From positions 1 to 39,755 of the forward strand of contig DAISIT010000019.1 of assembly GCA_036821845.1 (NCBI GenBank): a DNA stretch of 39,755 bases, given 5' to 3'. Position 1 is the stretch's first letter, and every line of letters starts with the position of its first letter. Below the pieces are notes generated by a model. It was not told where the DNA came from, searched no databases, and saw nothing but the letters and a program-made list of their open reading frames with translations. The position numbers and the translations under genes were made by a program. Source of the stretch: JAEUMD01 sp937950105. GTDB lineage: Bacteria > Pseudomonadota > Alphaproteobacteria > Rhizobiales > Hyphomicrobiaceae. Positions 1 to 7,720 of this stretch are shown piece after piece.

Positions 1-363
1 CGCTACAAGGACGGCGACGCCAACGTCCGTTCGGTGTGGCTGTGCTCGCGCAACGACGCCATCGGCAATGTCGCCGTGATGATTGCGGCGGGCGCGGTGG
101 CGCTGACCGCGAGCGCCTGGCCCGATCTCATCGTCGCGGCGGCGATGGCCGCGCTGTTCCTGAGTTCGGCGACGCAGATCCTGCGGCAGGCGTGGCACGA
201 GCGCGGCGCGGTTGCGCAAGCGCCGCCTGCAAGCGCGGATCACGATCACAGCGCACACGAGCATGACGCGCATGCCCATGGTGACGAGCCGCCGCTGCTG
301 CGCGTGGTGGCAACGAGCAAGCCGGGCAGCGTACGGCGTGTCCGGAGCGAGCACGGGAAGTGA
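1..363 (+). CDS. Cation diffusion facilitator family transporter, C-terminal part (5' end outside window)
   Basis: The reading frame is open from base 1 and ends at TGA 361-363, so the N-terminus lies upstream of the window. The visible 120 residues include RSVWLCSRNDAIGNVAV, which resembles the Asp-containing transmembrane segment of CDF (CzcD-like) metal/proton antiporters. Two hydrophobic helices follow (around AVMIAAGAVALTA and LIVAAAMAALFL), then a His-rich cytosolic tail (DHDHSAHEHDAHAHGDE). Family knowledge: these inner-membrane proteins export Zn, Co, Cd or Ni in exchange for protons. The His-rich tail fits metal handling but does not reveal the metal. Short single-domain cation transporters of this kind are common in Hyphomicrobiales. 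Confidence 0.75.
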   Translation, partial: RYKDGDANVRSVWLCSRNDAIGNVAVMIAAGAVALTASAWPDLIVAAAMAALFLSSATQILRQAWHERGAVAQAPPASADHDHSAHEHDAHAHGDEPPLLRVVATSKPGSVRRVRSEHGK

Positions 364-367
364 AGGC

Positions 368-385
368 GAGGGGGCTGGCCCCCTC
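368..385. terminator. GC-rich hairpin between convergent genes
   Basis: Seven-base arms GAGGGGG and CCCCCTC enclose a CTGG loop, 5 nt after the transporter stop and 11 nt before the 3' end of the convergent flavoenzyme gene. There is no T-tract, so intrinsic termination is uncertain. The arm and loop composition resembles the palindromes inside dnaE2 at 6888-7029, so it may be another copy of that repeat family. Confidence 0.4.
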
Positions 386-396
386 GACCCCATGAC

Positions 397-1572
397 TCAG
401 GGTGTGTCGCGCTCGATCAGCAGCGGATGCCTGAATGCGGGATCGCGCAGCACACTCGCCACGATCTCGGCCAGCACCGGGGCCAGCAGGAAGCCGTGCC
501 GGTAGGCGCCGTTGACGCGCAGCACGCGCCCGCCCTGCTCCCGCGTCACGCGCGGCACGTTGTCGGCGTAGGCGGGCCGGAGCCCGGCGCCGAACTCGAG
601 GATCTCCGCCTCGCCGAACCCCGGATGCAGCGCATAGGCGATGCCCATCAGCTCGAGCGCGGAGCGTACTGTGGCCGGTCCGTCGTCCTCGCTCTCGATC
701 ACCGTCGCGCCGATCATGAACACGTGCTCCGGCCATGGCACCACGTAGAGCGGATGGCGCGGATGCAGCAGACGCACCGGACGCGCCAGCGTCACGTCAC
801 GCGCGCGGACCACGACGCGCTCGCCGCGCACGCCGCGCAAACCGGCGATCTCGCCGCGCGCACCGAGGCCGCGGCAGTCGACCACCAGCGCTCCGGTCGC
901 CGCGCGCCCTTCAAGCGTGGCGTCAACCGGCAGCGGCGAAGAACCAGCTCCGGTCGTCGCGCGCCCTTCACGCGCGGCGTCAACCGGCAGCGGCGAAGAA
1001 CCAGCTCCGGTCGCCGCGCGCCCTTCTAGCGTGGCGTCAACCGGCAGCGGCAGGGTATCCGCCCCGGCGGTCATGCCGAGCCGTACATCAACCCCCGCTG
1101 CGTGCGCGGCATCGAGAAGGAAGCGCATCGCGGCCGGCGTCTCCATGTGAGCTTCATCCGCGAAGTAGAGACCCGACGCGAAGCGTCCATTGAGATCCGG
1201 CTCGAGCCGCCCGACGGCATCTGCGTCGAGCATCGTGTGGCCGCCGGTCATGCGGGCGAAGCGTGTGATTTCCGATCGGTCGCGCGGCTGCGCCAGAACC
1301 AGCGTGCCCGCCTCGACCAGGTGCGGGTAGACCTGCCGCCAGAGCTTCAGTCCTGCGTGCCCGTGCTGGCGCACGATCTCGGGCGCCGCCTCGCCTTCGC
1401 AGTCGGGCGCCAGCATGGCCCCGGCGTAGCGGCTGGCGGTCGCGGCGAACGGATCGTCGCCGCCGCTCGCCTCGATCAGCGTGACGCGATGGCCTGCCCG
1501 CGCCAGCGTGAGTGCCTGCCACAGCCCGAGGATGCCCGCGCCGATCACGGTGACGGTGGTGGGCTCGGTCAT
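397..1572 (-). CDS. FAD-dependent amine/glycine oxidase (ThiO/DadA-like) carrying an in-frame repeat insertion
   Basis: The 391-aa product has an N-terminal dinucleotide-binding motif (VIGAGILGLW, residues 9-18) followed by an acidic strand end (TLIEA). The C-terminal VNGAYRHGFLLAPVLAEIV fits the DAO fold, as in glycine oxidase ThiO, D-amino-acid dehydrogenase and related enzymes. Family knowledge: ThiO oxidises glycine to iminoglyoxylate for the thiazole of thiamine. No thiamine genes are visible nearby, so the substrate is unproven. The protein is longer than usual for ThiO (about 320-370 aa) because of a 19-residue tandem unit (LPVDATLEGRAATGAGSSP), about 2.8 copies near residues 175-228, between two conserved stretches. 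The insertion keeps the frame. The gene is convergent with the transporter and lies 162 nt after ggt. Confidence 0.65.
   Translation of the reverse strand: MTEPTTVTVIGAGILGLWQALTLARAGHRVTLIEASGGDDPFAATASRYAGAMLAPDCEGEAAPEIVRQHGHAGLKLWRQVYPHLVEAGTLVLAQPRDRSEITRFARMTGGHTMLDADAVGRLEPDLNGRFASGLYFADEAHMETPAAMRFLLDAAHAAGVDVRLGMTAGADTLPLPVDATLEGRAATGAGSSPLPVDAAREGRATTGAGSSPLPVDATLEGRAATGALVVDCRGLGARGEIAGLRGVRGERVVVRARDVTLARPVRLLHPRHPLYVVPWPEHVFMIGATVIESEDDGPATVRSALELMGIAYALHPGFGEAEILEFGAGLRPAYADNVPRVTREQGGRVLRVNGAYRHGFLLAPVLAEIVASVLRDPAFRHPLLIERDTP
891..1051. repeat. 57-bp tandem repeat (about 2.8 copies) inside the flavoenzyme gene
   Basis: The string GGCGTCAACCGGCAGCGG recurs at 919, 976 and 1033, an exact period of 57 bp (19 codons). 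Each unit contains a palindromic core of the type CGCGCG-N(6-7)-CGCGCG. On the plus strand the core GTCGTCGCGCG...TTCACGCGCGGCGT...CGGCAGCGG closely matches the minus strand of the dnaE2 5' repeats (around 7442-7508), so the two loci share an element in opposite orientations. Confidence 0.9.
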
Positions 1573-1734
1573 GGCAACACGGCCTTCCGGGTTGGTTCGC
1601 TACTGTCGCGCCGCGAGATAGCATCCGCGCGCCGAAGATGCGAGCCGGCCGGCGCTGCTCCGGCTGCGCGGCATCAGCGGCGCGGTCTGCGCCACCACGG
1701 ACGCGACGAGGGCGCAGCGCGAGGCGAGTGTCCT

Positions 1735-3684
1735 TCAATCGCCGATCGCCAGCCCCTCGCGCCGCGGATCGACGCCACCCTCGAGACGGCCCTCGCGGCG
1801 GACCACGATGTTCAGACCTGAGGTCATCTCGTCGATGACCACGTGATGCCCGCGCCGCATCAGGTCCGCCGCGAGGTCCTTCGTGTCCGCGTGGCGCTCC
1901 AGTTCGGTCGCGAGGCCGCGATTGCCGAAGTTCGCGAGATCCGCCGCCTGTTGCGCGTCGAGTTGCCGGTCGATCAGTCCGTGCAGCGCCTTGACGACGT
2001 AGAGAATGATGCGATTGCCGCCGGGCGAGCCGAGCACGGCTTCCACCTCGCCTCCGGCGTCGTAGACGATGGTCGGCGCCATCGAGCTGCGCGGCCGCTT
2101 GCCACCCTCGACGCGATTGGCAACGGCGCGGCCGCTCTCGTCGACCGGCCGAAACGAGAAATCGGTCAGTTCGTTGTTGAGCAGAAAGCCGGCCGCCATC
2201 AGCCCGGAGCCGAAAGCGCCCTCGATGGTGAGCGTGAACGCGACGGCGTTGCCCTCGCCGTCGATGATCGAAACGTGCGTGGTGCCGCCGCGCTCGATGG
2301 TCGCGTCGTCGCCGGGGGATGGCGCCTCGATCCCGGGTGGCTCGCCCGCTGGCGGCGGCGGCATGGCCGTATCGCGATCGATCAGCCGCCGCCGTGACGC
2401 GACATAGGCGCTGTCGAGATAGCCGGCCGGTGGAGCGACGAAGGCCGGATCGGCGAGATAGCGATCGCGATCCGCGTAGGCGAGTTTTTCGGCCTCCGCG
2501 ATGGCGTGCACGCCGTGCACCTGCAGCGCGGCTTCTGCTCCGGCGATGCCATCGAGCGGTTCGATCAGCGCGAGAACCTGCGCGACCGTCATGCCACCCG
2601 ACGACGGCGGTCCCACGCCGCACACGCGGCGCATACGATAGGCGGTGCAGACCGGCGCCCGCGCCAGCGCCCGGTAGCCCGCGATGTCGGCCAACGTCAT
2701 ATCGGCGGCGCCCGGAGCGCCAGCCACGGTATCGACGACGGCGCGCGCGGTCTCGCCTTCGTAGAACGCGGCGGCACCGCCGAAGGCGATCCGCAGCAGG
2801 GTCCTTGCCATGTCGGGATTGCGCCACGTCCCGCCAACCGCGACCGGCGCGCCCGAGGTCGTGAAAAACGTCGCGCGCGCGGCCGCGTCGAAGTGATCCG
2901 GGCCTGCCACGCGCAACAGCGCATTGAGCCGCGGCGACACCGGCACACCCTGCCTTGCCAGACGGATCGCCGGCACGAACAACGCCGCCCACGGCAGGTG
3001 TCCGTGCGCAGCATGCGCGTCGCCCATCATGCGGACGAGGCCCGGCACACCGACGCTCGAACCGGATCGCACCGCCGCCATGAACGGCATCGGTTTGCCA
3101 TCGGCGAGGAACCTGTCGGGACGAGCGGCCGCCGGCGCGGTTTCGCGTCCATCCCATGCGTGCAAGCGGCCCGTCGCCGCGTCGTGGAACAACAGAAACC
3201 CGCCGCCGCCGATCCCGGACGATTGCGGCTCGACAAGGTTGAGCACCAGGGCCGTGGCTATGGCCGCGTCGATCGCATTGCCGCCATTGCGCAGGATTTC
3301 GCGGCCCGTCTCCGCGGCGAGCGGATGCCCGGCGGCGACCATGTGGCGTCGCGCGATAGCCAGTGACCGCTCGGTGCGCCCTGTCGCCGCTTCGGGCTCG
3401 ACACGCGCGCGCTGCGCCGATGCGCCATGGCCGGACGCCGCTACGAACGCGAGCGTGAGAGCGAACGCGAGCATGAGGGCGGGTGCCACCGATGCGAGGA
3501 TCGATGCCGCACGCGCCGGCGCCGCGTGGCGCGGCCCGGCCCGTCCGCCAGCCGACCTGTCGGATGCGCGCTGCCGCGCCGTCGCCTGCCGCCGGCCCGC
3601 GCTGGCGGTCACGTGCCAGCGCCTGCAGAGGCTTGCCCGCTCCGCCGCGTGATCTCTGTTTTGCTTCGGCATTGCCCGCATCAT
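1735..3684 (-). CDS. ggt: Gamma-glutamyltransferase
   Basis: This 649-aa protein cleaves or transfers the gamma-glutamyl group of glutathione and related peptides in the periplasm. The autoprocessing and nucleophile motif GGTTHVSI is present, with catalytic Thr near residue 468 where the precursor splits into large and small subunits. Other family signatures are GGNAIDAAIATALVLNLVEP, SSGIGGGGFLL, GPPSSGGMT, NRVEGGKRPRSSMAPTIV and GSPGGNRI. A hydrophobic stretch ending ASGHGASA (about residues 60-92) looks like a signal peptide but sits unusually deep. Either the true start is internal or the first 55 basic residues are not translated; the ATG at 3684 has no clear ribosome-binding site. The gene starts 15 nt after the dnaE2 stop, so it may be co-transcribed. 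Confidence 0.9.
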   Translation of the reverse strand: MMRAMPKQNRDHAAERASLCRRWHVTASAGRRQATARQRASDRSAGGRAGPRHAAPARAASILASVAPALMLAFALTLAFVAASGHGASAQRARVEPEAATGRTERSLAIARRHMVAAGHPLAAETGREILRNGGNAIDAAIATALVLNLVEPQSSGIGGGGFLLFHDAATGRLHAWDGRETAPAAARPDRFLADGKPMPFMAAVRSGSSVGVPGLVRMMGDAHAAHGHLPWAALFVPAIRLARQGVPVSPRLNALLRVAGPDHFDAAARATFFTTSGAPVAVGGTWRNPDMARTLLRIAFGGAAAFYEGETARAVVDTVAGAPGAADMTLADIAGYRALARAPVCTAYRMRRVCGVGPPSSGGMTVAQVLALIEPLDGIAGAEAALQVHGVHAIAEAEKLAYADRDRYLADPAFVAPPAGYLDSAYVASRRRLIDRDTAMPPPPAGEPPGIEAPSPGDDATIERGGTTHVSIIDGEGNAVAFTLTIEGAFGSGLMAAGFLLNNELTDFSFRPVDESGRAVANRVEGGKRPRSSMAPTIVYDAGGEVEAVLGSPGGNRIILYVVKALHGLIDRQLDAQQAADLANFGNRGLATELERHADTKDLAADLMRRGHHVVIDEMTSGLNIVVRREGRLEGGVDPRREGLAIGD

Positions 3685-3699
3685 CGCGGGCTTCGGCCG

Positions 3700-6600
3700 T
3701 CAATGGAAGTCGCGTGACTTCGGGATGATCCTTTCGTTTCTCGGATGCCCGGCCCAGCGCGGATGCGCCATTTCGGCCGCCGAACCGCGCGCACTGCCGG
3801 GATCGGGCCGCAGCACCTCGTCGGCGTTGGCGATCGGCACCTTCATCGCCGGTCCCTCCTCCGACAGACGTGCCAGCCAGGGCGAGCGGTCCTCCAGCTT
3901 CGACGAAACGACGTGGATGATGTCGCCATGGCGCTGGATGCGCCCAGAAACCACGATCAACCGCGCCGCCATCACCACCTTGCGGAATTTCTCGAGCGCA
4001 TTCGGCCACACCACCGTATTGGCGACGCCGGTCTCGTCCTCGATGGTCATGAACACCACGCCCTTGGCCGAGCCCGGCCGCTGCCGCACCAGCACGACGC
4101 CGGCGACGCGCACGAACGCGCCATCCTTCATGCCGCGCAGCGCCGCGCACGGCACGATTGCGCCGGCCGCGAGATCGCCGCGCAGGAACTGCATCGGGTG
4201 CGCCTTGAGCGACAATCTCAGCGTCTGGTAGTCGTTGACGACGTGCTCTGAGAGCGCCATGCGCGGCAGCTCGACCTCCGGCTCCTCGCCCGCATCGGGC
4301 GAGGCACTCCATGCGAACAGCGGCAGGTCCTCGGCCGGCGCCAGCGCCTTCACCTCCCACAGCGCCTGACGCCGGTCGAGCCCGAGCGAACGGAAGGCAT
4401 CCGCCGCCGCCAGCCGTTCGAGCGTCGCGTGCGAAAGACGCGCGCGACGCTTGAGATCGCGCACGTCGCGGAACGGACCACCCGCGTCGCGCGCCGCGAC
4501 CAGCCGTTGCGCCTCGTCCTCGCGCAGCCCGTCGATCTGGCGCAGGCCGAGACGCAGCGCAACCTCGCTCGTCCCTGCGCGAGAGAGGCTACCGCCGCTC
4601 TCCCCGCTCGGGCGACACCCCCGAGCCCCCGTATTCTGTGACGCATCGAGCTGGGCGGACACCGCGCGATTTCCTCGCTCCCCAGTCTTCACGGGGAGAC
4701 GGCCAGGGTGAGGGGGAGCTGCAGGCGCCAGCGCGAGCGGCTGTCCGTCGGGTCCACTATCTCGCCCGCCCCACCGGCCCGACGAGGGCCGGTCAGGCCG
4801 CGACTGCGGCCCGGCGCCAGTGCGCCGGCCTTCGACCAGCACAGCGCCAGTGGCGATAAATTCCTCACAACTCGTGTCCGAAATTTCGAGCGTACAGTCC
4901 CAGTCCGAGTGGTTCACGTCGACGGCGCGCACCTCGACGCCATGCTCGCGTGCGTCGCGCACGATCTGCGCCGGTGCATAGAACCCCATCGGCTGCGAGT
5001 TGAGCAGCGCCGCCGCGAACGCCGCCGGGTAATGGCACTTGAGCCACGACGACACGTAGACGAGATGCGCGAAGCTCGCCGCGTGGCTTTCGGGAAAGCC
5101 GTATTCGCCGAAGCCCTTGATCTGCGCGAAGCAGCGCGCCGCGAACGCCGGATCGTAGCCGCGCGCCACCATGCGCGAGACCATCTTCTCCTCGAGCTGG
5201 CCGATGGTGCCGCGCCGCCGGAACGTCGCCATCGCCTTGCGCAGTTCGTTGACCTCGGCGTCGGAGAACTTCGCCGCGTCCATGGCGATGCGCATCGCCT
5301 GCTCCTGAAACAACGGCACACCTTTCGTCTTGCCGAGGATCTGGCGCAGTTCGTCGGCGGGCCCGTGCGCGGACGACGGCGCCGGATAGCTTTCGGCCTC
5401 GAGGCCATCGCGGCGGCGCAGGTACGGATGCACCATATCGCCCTGGATCGGCCCGGGCCGCACGATCGCCACCTCGATGACGAGATCGTAGAAACAGCGC
5501 GGCTTCAGGCGCGGCAGCATGTTCATCTGCGCCCGGCTCTCTACCTGGAACACGCCGAGACTGTCGGCGCGGCACAGCATGTCGTAGACGGCCGCGTCCT
5601 CGCGCGGCACCGAGGCGAGGCTGATGCGCCGGTCGTGATGCGCCTCCAGCAGATCGAACGCGCGATGGATGCAGGTGAGCATGCCGAGCGCCAGCACGTC
5701 GACCTTCAGCAGGCCGAGCGCGGCGATGTCGTCCTTGTCCCACTCGATGAAGGTGCGGTCGTCCATCGCCGCATTGCCGACCGGCACCATTTCGATCAGC
5801 GGCCCGCGCGTCAGCACGAAGCCGCCGACGTGCTGGGAGAGATGCCGCGGAAAGCCGATCAGATCCTCGGTCAGCGCGATCACGGTGGCGAGCAGCGGAT
5901 CGGCCGGATCGAGCCCGGCATCGCGGATGCGCGCCTCGGGCAACGCGCCGCCGCCGCGCGTGCCCCACACCATGCCGGCGAGTGCGGCGACGGTATCCTC
6001 GCTGAGGCCCATCGCCTTGCCGACGTCGCGCACCGCCGAACGCGCTCGATAAGAGATGACGGTTGCCGCGAGGCCGGCGCGATCACGCCCGTAGCGCGCA
6101 TAGATGTACTGGATCACCTCCTCGCGCCGCTCGTGCTCGAAGTCGACGTCGATGTCGGGCGGCTCCTTGCGGGCGTGGCTGACGAAGCGCTCGAACAGCA
6201 GGTCGACCTCGACCGGATTGACGCCGGTGATGCCGAGGCAATAGCACACCACCGAGTTGGCCGCCGAGCCGCGCCCCTGCGCCAGGATTCCGCTCGAGCG
6301 CGCGAAGGTGACGATGTCGTAGACGGTGAGAAAGTACGGCGCATAGGCGAGTTCTCCGATCAGCCCGAGCTCCTTGGCGATGGTCGCGCGCACCTTGTCC
6401 GGCACGCCTTCGGGAAACCGCCATGCCGCGCCTTCCCACGTGATCTCTTCGAGATATTCCTGCGGCGAGCGTCCCGGCGGGGTCGGCTCCTCCGGGTATT
6501 CGTAGACCAGTTCGTCGAGCGAGAAGCGGCAGGCTTCGACGATCTCGGCCGTGCGCGCGAGGGCGTCCTCGTAGCCGCGCAGGATGCGCGCCATCTCGGC

Positions 6601-7713
6601 CGGCGACTTCAGGTGGCGCTCGGCGTTGGCGGCGAGGCGCAGGCCGGCATCGCGGATGGTGGTGCCGAGGCGCACCGAGGTGAGGACGTCCTGCAGCGGG
6701 CGGCGGTCCGGCGTATGGTAAAGCACGTCGTTGGTGGCAACGGTCGGGATGTCGAGACGGTCTGCGATCGCGGCCAGCGCGGCGAGCCGCGCACCGTCCT
6801 CGCCGCCATAGCTGCGGGTGAGCGCGAGGTAGAGCGAAGCACTCGGAGCAAGCGCGGCGCGGATGCGGGCGATAGCGTCCGCAAAGCTCGCTGCGCGAGA
6901 GGGGCTGCCGCCCCTCGCCCCGCTCGGGGGGCACCCCCGATCCCCCGCTGTCTTCACGTCATGAAAAGGAGGGGGTGTGGGGGAGCCATCCCCCACAGGG
7001 GTGCGGGGCTGGCCCCGCTCGCGTAGCGAAACCGCCTCGCGCCAGTCCCACGTCTCGGGTGCGAGCGCGACGAAGATCTGCCCTTCGCCATGCGCGACGA
7101 CATCGGCGAGCGTCAGATGACACTCGCCCTTGGGCGCGCGCGATTGCCCGAGCGAGATGAGACGGCTCAAGCAGCCGTAAGCGGCGCGGTCGCGCGGCAG
7201 GCACAGCAGGCTCGGCGCGTCGGCGAGATCGAGACGCGCGCCGACCACGAGACGCAGCCCGACCTGCTTGGCGGCGACGTGGGCGCGCACCACGCCGGCG
7301 AGCGTATTGCGATCGGTGACGGCGATCGCCGCGAGCCCGAGCGCCTTCGCCTGCGCCACCAATTCGTCCGCGTGCGAGGCGCCGCGCAGGAACGAGAAGT
7401 TCGTCGTCACCTGCAGCTCGGAGTATGGTTTTTTGCTTTCCGCTGCCGATTCACGCCGCGCGTGAAAGAACGCGCGACGATCGGAGCGGGGGGAGTCCGC
7501 TGCCGATTCACGGTCTGAGCCCGCTGCCGATTCACGTCCTCGCCGATAAGGGCTCGGACGATCGGAGCGGGATGCCGCTGCCGATTCACGCTCCGCCGAA
7601 GCGGACCGATCGGAGTTTTCGGGCGCTGCCGATTCACGGTCCGCCGAAGCGGACCGATCGGAGCGCGGGAACACCACGACGTTCGCGGCGGATGATGGTT
7701 GCTGCTCGCTCAT
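3700..7713 (-). CDS. dnaE2: Error-prone DNA polymerase III alpha subunit (mutasome polymerase) with repeat-derived insertions
   Basis: DnaE2 is the catalytic subunit of the ImuA-ImuB-DnaE2 mutasome, which performs SOS translesion synthesis. The PHP domain begins at YSELQVTTNFSFLRGASH. Polymerase acidic residues are seen in PDIDVDF (about residues 519-525) and KVDVLALGM. The finger and palm motifs include RPGPIQGDMVHPYLRRR and GFGEYGFPESHAASFAHL, and an OB-fold lies near the C-terminus. The start is ATG 7713, preceded by GAGGTGAGC and 7 nt after the imuB stop. The product is about 1337 aa, longer than typical DnaE2 (about 1050-1150). The excess falls in three low-complexity stretches: residues 17-95 (repeated DRS/RESAA), about 229-276, and about 955-1049. 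The last two share a motif (RGCPPSGARGGSPSRA and RGCRPSGESGGSLSRA). All keep the frame and avoid the catalytic motifs. Confidence 0.95.
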   Translation of the reverse strand: MSEQQPSSAANVVVFPRSDRSASADRESAAPENSDRSASAERESAAASRSDRPSPYRRGRESAAGSDRESAADSPRSDRRAFFHARRESAAESKKPYSELQVTTNFSFLRGASHADELVAQAKALGLAAIAVTDRNTLAGVVRAHVAAKQVGLRLVVGARLDLADAPSLLCLPRDRAAYGCLSRLISLGQSRAPKGECHLTLADVVAHGEGQIFVALAPETWDWREAVSLRERGQPRTPVGDGSPTPPPFHDVKTAGDRGCPPSGARGGSPSRAASFADAIARIRAALAPSASLYLALTRSYGGEDGARLAALAAIADRLDIPTVATNDVLYHTPDRRPLQDVLTSVRLGTTIRDAGLRLAANAERHLKSPAEMARILRGYEDALARTAEIVEACRFSLDELVYEYPEEPTPPGRSPQEYLEEITWEGAAWRFPEGVPDKVRATIAKELGLIGELAYAPYFLTVYDIVTFARSSGILAQGRGSAANSVVCYCLGITGVNPVEVDLLFERFVSHARKEPPDIDVDFEHERREEVIQYIYARYGRDRAGLAATVISYRARSAVRDVGKAMGLSEDTVAALAGMVWGTRGGGALPEARIRDAGLDPADPLLATVIALTEDLIGFPRHLSQHVGGFVLTRGPLIEMVPVGNAAMDDRTFIEWDKDDIAALGLLKVDVLALGMLTCIHRAFDLLEAHHDRRISLASVPREDAAVYDMLCRADSLGVFQVESRAQMNMLPRLKPRCFYDLVIEVAIVRPGPIQGDMVHPYLRRRDGLEAESYPAPSSAHGPADELRQILGKTKGVPLFQEQAMRIAMDAAKFSDAEVNELRKAMATFRRRGTIGQLEEKMVSRMVARGYDPAFAARCFAQIKGFGEYGFPESHAASFAHLVYVSSWLKCHYPAAFAAALLNSQPMGFYAPAQIVRDAREHGVEVRAVDVNHSDWDCTLEISDTSCEEFIATGAVLVEGRRTGAGPQSRPDRPSSGRWGGRDSGPDGQPLALAPAAPPHPGRLPVKTGERGNRAVSAQLDASQNTGARGCRPSGESGGSLSRAGTSEVALRLGLRQIDGLREDEAQRLVAARDAGGPFRDVRDLKRRARLSHATLERLAAADAFRSLGLDRRQALWEVKALAPAEDLPLFAWSASPDAGEEPEVELPRMALSEHVVNDYQTLRLSLKAHPMQFLRGDLAAGAIVPCAALRGMKDGAFVRVAGVVLVRQRPGSAKGVVFMTIEDETGVANTVVWPNALEKFRKVVMAARLIVVSGRIQRHGDIIHVVSSKLEDRSPWLARLSEEGPAMKVPIANADEVLRPDPGSARGSAAEMAHPRWAGHPRNERIIPKSRDFH
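4569..4850. repeat. Palindromic repeat insertion within dnaE2 (C-terminal third)
   Basis: The stretch begins with TGCGCGAGAGAGGCTACCG and a CCCCGCTCGGG...CACCCCCGAGCCCCCG segment that matches the left half of the insertion at 6888-7029. It continues with a different hairpin unit (CTCCCC-AGTCTT-CACGGGGAG, about 4677-4698, followed by GGCCAGGGTGAGGGGG), a sequence type usually found between genes in this order. It encodes about 94 Pro/Gly/Arg-rich residues between FIATGAVLVEG and ALRLGLRQIDGL of DnaE2. The exact edges are uncertain by about 20 nt. Confidence 0.75.
6888..7029. repeat. Inverted-repeat pair inserted within dnaE2
   Basis: The left arm TCGCTGCGCGAG and the right arm CTCGCGTAGCGA (reverse complement TCGCTACGCGAG) bound a 142-bp segment. 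Inside each end is a smaller palindrome: AGGGGCTGCCGCCCCT on the left and CGGGGCTGGCCCCG on the right. This is two copies of one REP-like unit head to head, a BIME-like layout. It is translated in frame as about 48 residues between DWREAV and FADAIARIRAA of the PHP region. Confidence 0.85.
7442..7665. repeat. Degenerate tandem repeat forming the dnaE2 5' coding end
   Basis: GCTGCCGATTCACG occurs at 7442, 7499, 7523, 7577 and 7625 (spacings 57, 24, 54 and 48). CGATCGGAG motifs alternate with it near 7478, 7559, 7607 and 7655. All spacings are multiples of three, so DnaE2 residues 17-95 remain in frame as DRSA/RESAA repeats. The first unit includes CGCGCGTGAAAGAACGCGCG, a palindrome shared with the repeat at 891-1051. 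Confidence 0.9.
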
Positions 7714-7720
7714 GCTCACC

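Noticed and set aside
1154..4360. 1068-aa minus-strand ORF spanning three genes
   Set aside because: It is out of frame with the flavoenzyme, ggt and dnaE2 genes, is extremely Arg/Ala/Gly-rich and has no family motif; a typical shadow in high-GC DNA.
4708..7026. 772-aa plus-strand ORF antisense to dnaE2
   Set aside because: Antisense to a well-supported polymerase gene, His/Arg-rich composition, no domain and no ribosome site.
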